Source: a virus. From it: a stretch of DNA of 48,819 nucleotides. The notes under the pieces were generated by a model. That model was given only the letters and a program-made list of their open reading frames with translations. It did no database searches and was not told the origin of the DNA. Made by a program: the position numbers and the translations under genes. Below are positions 1 to 9,600 of the stretch, piece after piece (positions within the stretch are counted from its first letter, which is position 1; each line of letters begins with the position of its first letter). The stretch lies in the IMG/VR virus record IMGVR_UViG_3300021963_000196, positions 1 through 48,819 of that record; one strand, given 5' to 3'.

Positions 1-426
1 CTCCTTGGATTCCCTGAGTTCCTTGAACTCCTTGAGTTCCTTGAACTCCTTGGATTCCCTGAGTTCCTTGAACTCCTTGGATTCCCTGAGTTCCTTGAAC
101 TCCTTGGATTCCCTGAGTTCCTTGAACGCCTTGGATTCCCTGAGTTCCTTGAACTCCTTGGATTCCCTGAGTTCCTTGAACTCCTTGAGTTCCTTGAACT
201 CCTTGGATTCCCTGAGTTCCTTGAACTCCTTGGATTCCCTGAGTTCCTTGAACTCCTTGGATTCCCTGAGTTCCTTGAACTCCTTGGATTCCCTGAGTTC
301 CTTGAACTCCTTGGATTCCCTGAGTTCCTTGAACTCCTTGGATACCTTGGATACCTTGGATACCTTGGATTCCCTGAGTTCCTTGAACTCCTTGGATACC
401 TTGAATACCTTGGATACCTTGGACGC
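1..426 (-). repeat. 27-bp tandem repeat array coding for (GIQ GVQ GTQ)n
   Basis: A 27-bp unit (three Gly-X-Gln triplets) is repeated more than a dozen times with almost no nucleotide variation. Two units lack the GIQ triplet (18 bp), and near 330-425 runs of 9-bp GIQ units interrupt the order. The one base change seen (near 127) is synonymous. Near-identity at DNA level suggests recent expansion by slippage or recombination. Confidence 0.95.
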
Positions 427-607
427 CTGGCGACCAAGATCTATTACCATTTACATCAGAAGATAAAAAATATTGTACTCCACTTAAAACATTAGATGGA
501 GCCCCTAAATTTGGTTCAGCTTGATCTACTCCGAGATATTCGTATCTATCTGAAGTAATTTCTTGTAGAGATTTTAATTTTACTCTACGACTTAATAATT
601 CTGCCAT
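1..607 (-). CDS. Collagen-like Gly-X-Gln tail/virion protein, C-terminus beyond window
   Basis: Partial gene reading right to left from ATG at 607 and running off the left edge. The first ~60 residues are ordinary sequence (start [14 protein letters not shown], then ...[13 protein letters not shown]). From there every third residue is Gly and almost every triplet is Gly-(Ile/Val/Thr)-Gln, the collagen-like pattern known in cyanophage tail-fibre and virion proteins. The repeat continues to base 1, so length and C-terminal domain are unknown. Such stretches form trimeric stalks. The reading frame on the other strand (Ser-Leu-Asn-rich) is only the shadow of this repeat. It follows the 110-residue gene by a few bases, so it belongs to the late structural operon. 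Virion location is inferred from composition and neighbours. Confidence 0.85.
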   Translation of the reverse strand, partial: MAELLSRRVKLKSLQEITSDRYEYLGVDQAEPNLGAPSNVLSGVQYFLSSDVNGNRSWSPGVQGIQGIQGIQGVQGTQGIQGIQGIQGIQGVQGTQGIQGVQGTQGIQGVQGTQGIQGVQGTQGIQGVQGTQGIQGVQGTQGVQGTQGIQGVQGTQGIQGVQGTQGIQGVQGTQGIQGVQGTQGIQGVQGTQGVQGTQGIQG

Positions 608-611
608 TTTA

Positions 612-944
612 TCAAGCTGCTGATGTCTCTAATATACTTGCTAAAAATTTTAAATCAGTTGCAGAATCTCCAATAATTTTTACACTATGAGATGCTTCTA
701 ATACTAATTTACCAGTTAATAAATTTAGTGTATCGTTGGGGGGAATCGTGTAGTTATAAACTATTTCAGTATCAGTAGTTCCATCACTATGTATAAATGT
801 AACCGTGTGATTTGCATTACCAATATTTGTTACTTGTCCCATCAAAAATACTGCCTTAAATCCAATCGGACAGGTGTATATTTGCTGTAGATTAGTATCG
901 ACAACATTTGTAATAGTTCTGAAATTATTTAATGGTAATGCCAT
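612..944 (-). CDS. Small putative virion structural protein (110 aa)
   Basis: Starts [15 protein letters not shown]. The composition is beta-rich, with a single Cys and no membrane segment or signal peptide. It lies between the 788-residue beta-helix protein and the collagen-like protein in the same direction, with gaps of 17 and 4 bases, so it is co-transcribed with late tail genes. Short proteins in this position of cyanophage genomes are usually listed as virion structural proteins, possibly decorating or capping a fibre. No family was recognised; the role is inferred from position only. Confidence 0.6.
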   Translation of the reverse strand: MALPLNNFRTITNVVDTNLQQIYTCPIGFKAVFLMGQVTNIGNANHTVTFIHSDGTTDTEIVYNYTIPPNDTLNLLTGKLVLEASHSVKIIGDSATDLKFLASILETSAA

Positions 945-961
945 CGTATTAGGTTAGTAAA

Positions 962-3328
962 TTAAGTAAGTGCTAAAAGTATTGGAGTTATTGAACTAAA
1001 TAAACTTTTTTCAAATGCTTCTCCTGATATTGTTCCTGTATTTTGATTGATTGTAATACCTTCACCGATACTAAAATTGCCTAAATGATTAGTACTGGTA
1101 AAAGCAACTTTACCACCATTCAATTCCACTACTTCATTTTCTATTTTTGGTTTACCACCTCTTGCTGGTCGAGCTTTTGAAATCTCTGTTCCAGAACCAA
1201 CATACTCAAAACAGTGCGAGTTAGCAATAATTTTGGATACTTGGTAGAAGTATACAGTGCCACCGTTCAAAATTTCAAATGGAATATCGCCATCAAAAAC
1301 AATTGAATATATTCCATTTCCAATATTACTTGAATTTGAAATAGTGTAGTAAGAAGGATAAACACCAGATACAGCAGTAGCGGGTATAGTTGGATTACCT
1401 CCAACTATAGACACATTTGGAATCTGTATAAACTGAGATCCAGAAGATACTACAGTAATTGATTTAATTTTTCCATTTTCAATATTTGGTATTGCTTTAG
1501 CTTCAATACCATTAGGTCCAGTTGGCGAATCAATAACAATAGTTGGGGGATTATTTGGATCATATCCATCACCCTCATTAACTATATTTATTTGTTTAAT
1601 AAACAAATATGGATTTCCGCCATTATTAAATGATACTACTTGACCAACATATGGTTCGTTATAATCAAAATTTTGAACTAAAATTTGATTAGAATTGGAT
1701 AAATAATTGCCAACAACTGTAGAAGTATATTGTAGTGGACTTCTGCCATCTGCTATTAATCCATAATTGCCGAAGTCTGTATTACTATTTGTTATACTAC
1801 ATGTAGCACCAGAAGAAACATATACTGCTCTATCACAGCAAATTTCAAAAATAGAAACTAATTGAGCATAACCATCATTTACAATAATAATACCATCACC
1901 ACCTTGATTATATTGTGTATATGAATCTAGAACAAAACTCTTAGTTCCAGAAGCATAATGCCCATCAACAAACAAACCATTTCCTGTTGTAGTTATACTA
2001 CTGCAATTTTGAACATATGGACTTTTTGTAATAATTCCAGCATCACCAATATAATTAATAAATGTTACCTCAGTATCTACATCCGAAACATTTGCTCCAC
2101 TTAATGTTAATATTGTGCCATTAATTGATGAAATAACTGCTCCAGTAGAAATATTATCACCGTAGACGTGCATTCCCTCCGTTAACCCCAAAGAGTCCGA
2201 AACTTCAATCTCATATGAATTAGATGCCCCAATACATTCTTTAGTTACGGGATCTCCAAATTGGACTTTTGGAAACGAGCAAGCTGACTGTCCGCTCAAG
2301 TGCCCAGAAAAGGTAACTCCTGTAATATAACTACCGTTATTTAAATAAAATATATCTTTATTTAAATTTGATGGAATTATAGTAACTTGTCTAAGATTGT
2401 CGCCAACAATTCCAGTATTTGGTGGAAGGACAATTGGATTATTTTCAGTATAGATTCCTGATTTAACAACTATTGTTGTTTTAAAACTTGGTGCCTGTTG
2501 AATAGCTACTCCTGGTCCATTTTCTAATATATCAATTATGATCATCATATAGTTGGAAATAGATGATGCTACATCAGCACAGACTGGATTTTCTCCATCA
2601 ATGATAACAGACTCATCGGAATACAGTGGAGTTGATGAATATTCTGGAGAATATTTTGGACCGCTACTACCACTTAAATACCAATTTCGCATAGCAAGAA
2701 TCATCAAATCTCTTGCTTTGTTAAATGCCGCAATTGTCTCATCAAATTCCCCAATAATATAATTGAGAGAAGTTCCTTCATAATATGATAATGCTGCTTC
2801 AATGCAATTAATATTACCACCATTTTTTAGATCAGATGCAACTGCATCAACAATATATCCCAAATCTCTTTTGCACTTTTCTGTATTAAAAGTAATTAGA
2901 GGATATTGATTTTGTACCCATCCTAAAGTTTCTTCTTGAATAAATTTTTTATTGACCAAGATTAACCTAGAAGCATCTTGCAACTTTCCAAGAAATCCAG
3001 AATTTGCTGCCAATAAAGCAGATTTAATAGTTGCTTTTGCTGTTTGTGGACTTAAACCATCATTATTATCATCACCATCTTTTGTTACCCACAATAAATT
3101 TGTTATTGATTGAGTCTTCCATACAATTCCACTATTAGTAGAATGCAAAACTTGACCAGGAGTTCCAGAAGAATCTAATGAATCATATAAATCTCTATCT
3201 ATTTTTAAATCGTTTAAAGATTTTGTGCCTTCTGAAACATCATACAAGTCTTGAGCAATGAGATTAATCTCTTGACGCTGTTGCTCTAGTGTATTTGTTT
3301 TAAAAACTTGTCTAAGTTGTAATGCCAT
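962..3328 (-). CDS. Tail fibre-like protein with beta-helix region (788 aa)
   Basis: The N-terminal third holds TPGQVLHSTNSGIVW, then a stretch around residues 78-100 (DGDDNNDGLSPQTAKATIKS) like the entry of right-handed beta-helix/pectate-lyase-fold tail proteins. The middle is rich in Gly, Asn, Ser and short beta repeats. The last ~45 residues (GNFSIGEGITINQNTGTISG then a hydrophobic tail) match the 'GNFxIGxxFxINQxTGxxxG' ending seen in many cyanophage tail proteins. It is preceded by a T4-type late promoter octamer at 3388-3395. Probable role: adhesin or part of the short/long tail fibre apparatus. Exact T4 counterpart not assigned. Confidence 0.7.
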   Translation of the reverse strand: MALQLRQVFKTNTLEQQRQEINLIAQDLYDVSEGTKSLNDLKIDRDLYDSLDSSGTPGQVLHSTNSGIVWKTQSITNLLWVTKDGDDNNDGLSPQTAKATIKSALLAANSGFLGKLQDASRLILVNKKFIQEETLGWVQNQYPLITFNTEKCKRDLGYIVDAVASDLKNGGNINCIEAALSYYEGTSLNYIIGEFDETIAAFNKARDLMILAMRNWYLSGSSGPKYSPEYSSTPLYSDESVIIDGENPVCADVASSISNYMMIIIDILENGPGVAIQQAPSFKTTIVVKSGIYTENNPIVLPPNTGIVGDNLRQVTIIPSNLNKDIFYLNNGSYITGVTFSGHLSGQSACSFPKVQFGDPVTKECIGASNSYEIEVSDSLGLTEGMHVYGDNISTGAVISSINGTILTLSGANVSDVDTEVTFINYIGDAGIITKSPYVQNCSSITTTGNGLFVDGHYASGTKSFVLDSYTQYNQGGDGIIIVNDGYAQLVSIFEICCDRAVYVSSGATCSITNSNTDFGNYGLIADGRSPLQYTSTVVGNYLSNSNQILVQNFDYNEPYVGQVVSFNNGGNPYLFIKQINIVNEGDGYDPNNPPTIVIDSPTGPNGIEAKAIPNIENGKIKSITVVSSGSQFIQIPNVSIVGGNPTIPATAVSGVYPSYYTISNSSNIGNGIYSIVFDGDIPFEILNGGTVYFYQVSKIIANSHCFEYVGSGTEISKARPARGGKPKIENEVVELNGGKVAFTSTNHLGNFSIGEGITINQNTGTISGEAFEKSLFSSITPILLALT

Positions 3329-3387
3329 TTTTTGATAATAATTTTTTGACGTAGAAATTTATTGTGGCATAATCTCGCTATTTTAAA

Positions 3388-3395
3388 TATTTATA
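3388..3395 (-). promoter_or_regulatory. T4-type late promoter octamer
   Basis: TATAAATA on the minus strand, about 60 bases upstream of the 788-residue gene start at 3328. This is the exact T4 late-promoter -10 consensus recognised by the gp55 sigma factor. It lies in the short AT-rich gap before the gene, as expected. Confidence 0.6.
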
Positions 3396-3415
3396 AGTAA
3401 ATTTTTCAATTAGTG

Positions 3416-3628
3416 TTATTTCTTAGATATTTCTCGTAAAAGATTTTTAATTTCTGATAATTCACTTTTTAGAATATCCACATCTTCTTGTAGATTTTTT
3501 ATTATACTACCAGCAGATTTAGATTTTCTAGTATTCTCAAATAAACTTTTATCGGTATTTATTACAGCACCAGTCACGTTATCACGATACAAGTCATCGT
3601 GACCATAAACTTTAGAATAATTATTCAT
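3416..3628 (-). CDS. Small coiled-coil protein in structural module (70 aa)
   Basis: Starts MNNYSKVYGHDDLYRDNVTG. The C-terminal ~30 residues (NLQEDVDILKSELSEIKNLL) show a heptad pattern of Leu/Ile, so a short coiled coil is likely. The ATG shares one base with the stop codon of the 2830-residue gene (TAATG-type overlap at 3628), which implies translational coupling to that giant protein. It may be a small assembly or trimerisation factor of the baseplate/tail. No named family recognised. Confidence 0.65.
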   Translation of the reverse strand: MNNYSKVYGHDDLYRDNVTGAVINTDKSLFENTRKSKSAGSIIKNLQEDVDILKSELSEIKNLLREISKK

Positions 3629-6600
3629 CAGAATGCCGCTATAATTCTAGCGTCTTGAATTTTTGGAATGTATGATGGATTTGAAGACTTCATAACAATC
3701 TTGACAGCAAATGAAGCAAACTCATTTAGATTTGAAACACTATACTTATGCTCTTTATATGATGATTGCCTCTCAAATAATCCAGAAATTGCAGAATCAT
3801 TAGATGGAGTCACAGTATTATCTGGCAATCCATTACCGTTAAATGGAATCCATTCGATGTCATCAAAGATAGATTGTGAATTTACTGGTTTTGTCTTGTA
3901 GTAAATCTCTACGTCATTTTCTTCAAATAGATTTGCTGTAGTTCTCACTTCAATAGTTGTTGCTGGATTTGCTAAAGTGATTTCTTTAGTTACATATTTT
4001 GCAACAGAAGAACTATTCTTGGAATTAATATCAGAAGTGTATAACACACCACTACTATATTCAATGGAAGAAACTTCAACAAAACCAGGAACAGACTCGT
4101 TAGTGTCTGTTAAATTTTGTGGCTCAATTTGTTGATGCCATAGATTATCATTGACTCTAATAATATCTGGAAGTTGATTCGCCCCTTCGTCAGAAGAATT
4201 TCTGGCATAAGGACCAGCAGCTGCAGAGAAGTAATTGCCATTTTGTGGAGCTTTTTCTTCTAATACATATAACTTCTTATTTTTATCATCCCATCTAATA
4301 ATCTTTGCATAAATTTGATTTGCGAAGGTATCGGAAAGATTTTCCTGATATACTTCTACATTGGTGTCTGGAGTGAAATCAAATTCAACTTCAGAAATTC
4401 CTGAAGGTGATACTGCTACACCACTAAACGATTGAATGCCAAATGTTAGAGTTTCTCCAGCAGCAAATAAACTAGAATTCTTCATCTTGGTGTAGATGAG
4501 AGAACCAACAACTTTAATAATTTCACCTCTTGATTTGGTTGTATCACCAACCACAGATTGTCCCGCAGTTGGTAATATTGGAGATCCATCAGAGTTTGTT
4601 GGCAAATTGGTTACGTTAAATTTGTAAACAGGATAGAAATTCAATACCTTGTATCTTCTTCCATAACGAGTTTCATTTCCATAACCTTTCTCCACGATAT
4701 TGCTAATAACTTTCACTGAAGAGCTTCTTAAATCAATTACTGGAGAAAGATTATCTCTGGTAGTAGAGATTGTAAACTTATATTTCAGCGATTCGTCAAT
4801 ATTATTTTTCAATTCATTAAATGTAGATGCTATTACCTTTTGGTTGGTAAAGTATTGCTCTTCATTTAAGAAAGCAGTTTCATAATCAGAAATCTGATAT
4901 GATGAATAATTTTCGCCAGGAGAATCAACTGGAATGATATTTGTAGTTCTTACTTCTACATTGAATGGAGTTTCAGTAAATGATAGATATGAAACGGAAG
5001 GATATAGTCTTTCATACTTTCTATTGTAAGAAGCAAATATTCCATTTCCACCGCCAGAGGTTGTTGACCCAGCACCAAATGTGGATGTGATATTGTAGAA
5101 ATTCACACCCGAATTGGAAACTTGGAATAAGTTGGAATTGAAGTAATCTGCTTCAATTCCACCAACTCCAGATACATTTTTAAATGTTACATAAGATTTG
5201 CTAGAATCCTCAAATCCATTGTTTGGATGATTTATCTTAATAATTCTATTATTATTTTTGAATAAAGGTGATGTTGCACTATCATTAGAGGAAGCATCAG
5301 TTTCTATTGAATTTGCTGATAGCAATTCATAACCCAAATCTTCATTAGTTAACTCAACTGTTGCTGGTCTGTTGACAGCAAAAACAGCTCGATTGAGAGT
5401 AAATTTAATGTCTTGATTTAAATCTTCGGACCATGTATCTACGTTTTGTGATCTAAAGACAGACCCTAAAAGTGGTTGTTGAGTAATGACTTCCGACGTA
5501 GCAATATCATTTTCACCTAATCTAGAAGACCATACTCTATAATCAATAGAATCTGTTTCTATGCAAAGAGTGTAGTCAGTGTTGTTTAGTAGATAAATTG
5601 GATAATCAAATGTAAATCTAGTTGGGGATGTTGAATCTGCAATCTCACCATCCTGTGGGTCTACTGATACACCCATTCTAACTGCAGGTGTATCAATTTG
5701 TAAAATTGGCTCTAATACTGCTTCTCTACTAATAGAACCGTTTGGTCTGAGAATAATGGAAGGAGTATCAGTATAACCAGAACCACCTAAAAGAATATTT
5801 GCCTCGTAAACTTCACCATTGCTAATTAATACATTACCAATAGCACTACTGCCACCAGGAAGTTGAGGACTTTGAATAATCAATGTTGCTGATTCATAAC
5901 CATCGCCAAAATCAACAATCTTAATTCCAGATATTCTGCCAGAATCTTTAGCGATAGTAACAGTCAAGTTACTGTTATCTAAAGCATTTCTTTTAACAAC
6001 AGATGGAATGATTAGATTTTCATTCTGTAAAAATTCTTGTCCATTTTGACTGATGTAATTTGAAATAACTAGTTTATAAACTTGGTCATTTGCAAGAGTT
6101 ACAGTCCTTTGAATCGTTGGGACTAATTCATTATCATTACTATCAAATACAGTTTTAATAACACCTCTAACACCAGAACTTGCTCCAGAGATAGTTTCAT
6201 CAAGAGTTAAAACTACATTGCCATTAGTAAATATTCTGAGATATGTATCTGTTGATTTAACAACCTCTGTGCCAGGAATAATATGATTTCCAGGAGTGCC
6301 ACTATTAGTATCTGTTAGATATACTCTAATTGGTAGAGTTTCACTCTTCTGGGCAAAGAATAAATCAACTCCAGTTAAGAATACTCCGCCATCATAATTT
6401 TCAATACGGAATGTTTGTGATAGTGGGTTGGGTCTTGCTTGCGTAGAAGCATTGTCAATAAATTGAATACCTTCCGCAGACTTTAAGAATGATGGAATAG
6501 TTGAAATAATAGATGCTGGTTGACTTGGAAATACACCAGTGCAGAAATATTTGCTTTCTGCGAAACTATCTACTCTGTTATCGTTAGTATCCTCACTACT

Positions 6601-9600
6601 TGTAGTAAATCTGATTGTCTTTACGCCAGTGGTGAAGTTTAACTCTAGTGATCCATCTAGTGATATATCATCAATGCTGCCGCTCCAAGATGCCCCTTGG
6701 ACTGGTGCGAAACCAGCTGGGAATACTAATACACCACTAGCATCGCCATTAGCGTCTGTAATGATTGCACTGCCATCTTCATTAGCACCAAATACTCCAA
6801 CTGAGTTATCTGGAATACCAGTGAATCTAGTATCTTGTGCTACCCAGCGACCAACATTTCTTCCATCAATAAATGCATAAAACTTAGTATCTGGCTTGAG
6901 TCTTCTTAACACAAACTTGATTGCTCTTGACCTAGCAAATAATTGTATTGATGTTGCTACGGTTACATTACCATTATTGACTGTTTGAATTCCTTTTCCA
7001 ATTTCATTATTCTGAGGACTGATATTAGAGCTGGTAGAAATTGTCGCAGAAGAAATGCTAGTATTTGTATCACTGGTAATATCATTAAGTGATGATACAT
7101 TATAGAAAGTTCTATTCGTGCCAACCCAGTTTGTTAGGTAGAAATTATTTAAACTATTAAAACCTTCAGATGATTCTGATTTTGATACAAATACCGAGAA
7201 TACCTTAGTATCATTGTTTAAGATTACTGGTTTTTTATCTGTGTCATACCAATGATCTACAGAAGGACTAATAGACAAATCACCAACATATTGCACAACC
7301 ACAAATGGATTTGGATTTATAGGGGAAGTTGCATATGGATTTGAAATAGCAGATACACTAGTATAAGGCAGTGTAATTACGTCACCAGTTTTCTGATATC
7401 CATCGAGAGTTCTTTCTTGCTTGGTGTTATTAATTTCTACAAGAGAATAAGAATTTTCTACCGATTGAGGTCTTAAAATAGACTGCTGTGTATCGATAGC
7501 GCACTTGTAATCTAGAGAAGTTAAGTTACCTACACCATGATTCTCAAAGTTATCAACAACAATACCAGACTTAAATCTGTCTAGTCCAATATCATCCTTA
7601 ATTTGTGTATTGAAAGTTTGTTGCTCTAAAATACTAAGAGTTGTGTAATACTCAAGACGCTCAATACGCTTCTCAAGTTTACCAATATCTCTCATTGTAT
7701 ATCTACGATTATCAACAGGAGTTACACGAATGTCCTGAGGATTATTTGTATATGCTGGGATATACAAATAATATAGAGGGATTGCATCATCAGGAGATTC
7801 TGGCTTGGAAGGATTCAAGGATGAATTTCCATTCTTGACCACAAAATTGCCAGAAGAATTTAAGAATACGCCATCAATTCTATCTAGGTATTGCTTACTG
7901 GTAAATACAAACGAATAATCTAAGTTGCTATCGTGTGCTGGTGTTGCAGAAGGAATACCACCAGACCCGTTGAAGCTAATTGTATTATTTGATTCTAGAA
8001 TAGTCTTATTTTGGAATCCAGTAATGATTGTGTTGACATCCACTTTAGGACGAAAATCAATAACGTCTCTTAGAGAAACTTTTCCGAGAGATGGTGAGTT
8101 GAATGATGGAATATCATTTACTGGTGTGCCTGTGAGTGTATAAGAATCGACAATAGAGAAATCTCCTTGTGAATGCTCAAAGAAATTGAATACGATTACT
8201 AGCTGTCCAACAGGTGCATCGAATCCTGGTTTTAAAACCAATCTAGAAACGTCATATAGAGTATCTCTTTGACCATCATCAAAAGTAAATCTCTCAGTTA
8301 CATCAAATCCCTCAATAACATTATTTTGGTCATCTAATACTGGTGGATTTGAAATAGACCCTTCAAATACTCTAATATCTGTGCCATACTCACCAAAGCA
8401 ATCTGAATACGAAATAATATCTGCGGTTTGTTCGTCATAATCATATCCTCTAAATGGAATGACCTTATCACCAACAGATGTTACTACAATTCTCTTATTT
8501 CTAATTGCAGTCTTAGTTTTAGCAGATGCTTTTGTAATTTCAATAGTAGCAGTAAGTTTCAATACTACATTAGAAGCAGAAGATGCATCATTTCTAAACG
8601 TTAAATTGTCTAAACTAATCGAAACCCCACCAGAAGATAATTCTGTTACTTGATCTGCAGTGATAAACATTATATCACCATTTTCAAGACCAGTGTTTGA
8701 GTTACCTTTGTCTAGGATTGTTAGAATGAAATTACTTTCAGTAAATCCAATAAATCTCTGTGTGCCGAACTTTAATTGAGCCGAGAAAGTAATCTGACCA
8801 CCAGAAGTAGAAGAAGTGGTTATAAAATCTCTTCTTACATAATATGTAAAGTTAGTGTCATCACTATCCTTAATTAATGAGCTTACTGATTTAAATCCTA
8901 CTGGATAAATCAGAGAAGGATTAGATACAGTATCAATCTTTGTGCGCTTTCTAACTACTACAGAATCATTTACATCTTCTTGTAGTGCAGTATCTAAGTA
9001 GATTAGAGATCTTGAAATACCAGATGGTTTTGTTATATACTCTACGATATTTCTTCTTACAACACCAGTGGAGTCAACATACTGAATAACATCTCCAGCA
9101 AGTAAATCAACACTAGCATCTCCAGAGAATGCTAAACAAGTTAGATACTTTCTTCCTTTTGCGCCAGAGAAAGTAAAATTAGTGACATTTTTACTTAGAG
9201 TGAATTCATCGTTAAATGTATCTACGTCACAACTAAATGAGTTGCTTCCGCCTTCACCAAATTCGCAATAGATTGATTTTACATTCTCATTAGAATAGTT
9301 GACAATAGTATCTTTAAATAAAACTGGTTTAACAACAGCAGAATTCGACACAGGTGTAGCGGAATCAAAGTTTACTACTACGTCAGGTGGTGAAGCATAT
9401 TCTTCCGAAAGATTTCTTCTGTCTTTGATATCGATAGAAATAACATTGCCAGCAACAATCTGAGGTTTGGCAACAGACACATCAACCAATTTACCATTAA
9501 TAGACAATGGATTTGTTCTAACTTCGGTTGTTGTCTGAGTATATTCAGATCCTCTCTTAGTAACTACAAAATGAGAGATAGTATTTTCTTTTGCAATTTT

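Noticed and set aside
1-426. CRISPR array
   Set aside because: The 27-bp units follow each other without spacers and code for protein.
5-466. Plus-strand frame coding a Ser-Leu-Asn repeat protein
   Set aside because: It is the complement of the collagen-like Gly-X-Gln repeat; the minus strand has a normal start and a real N-terminal domain, and all neighbours are on the minus strand.
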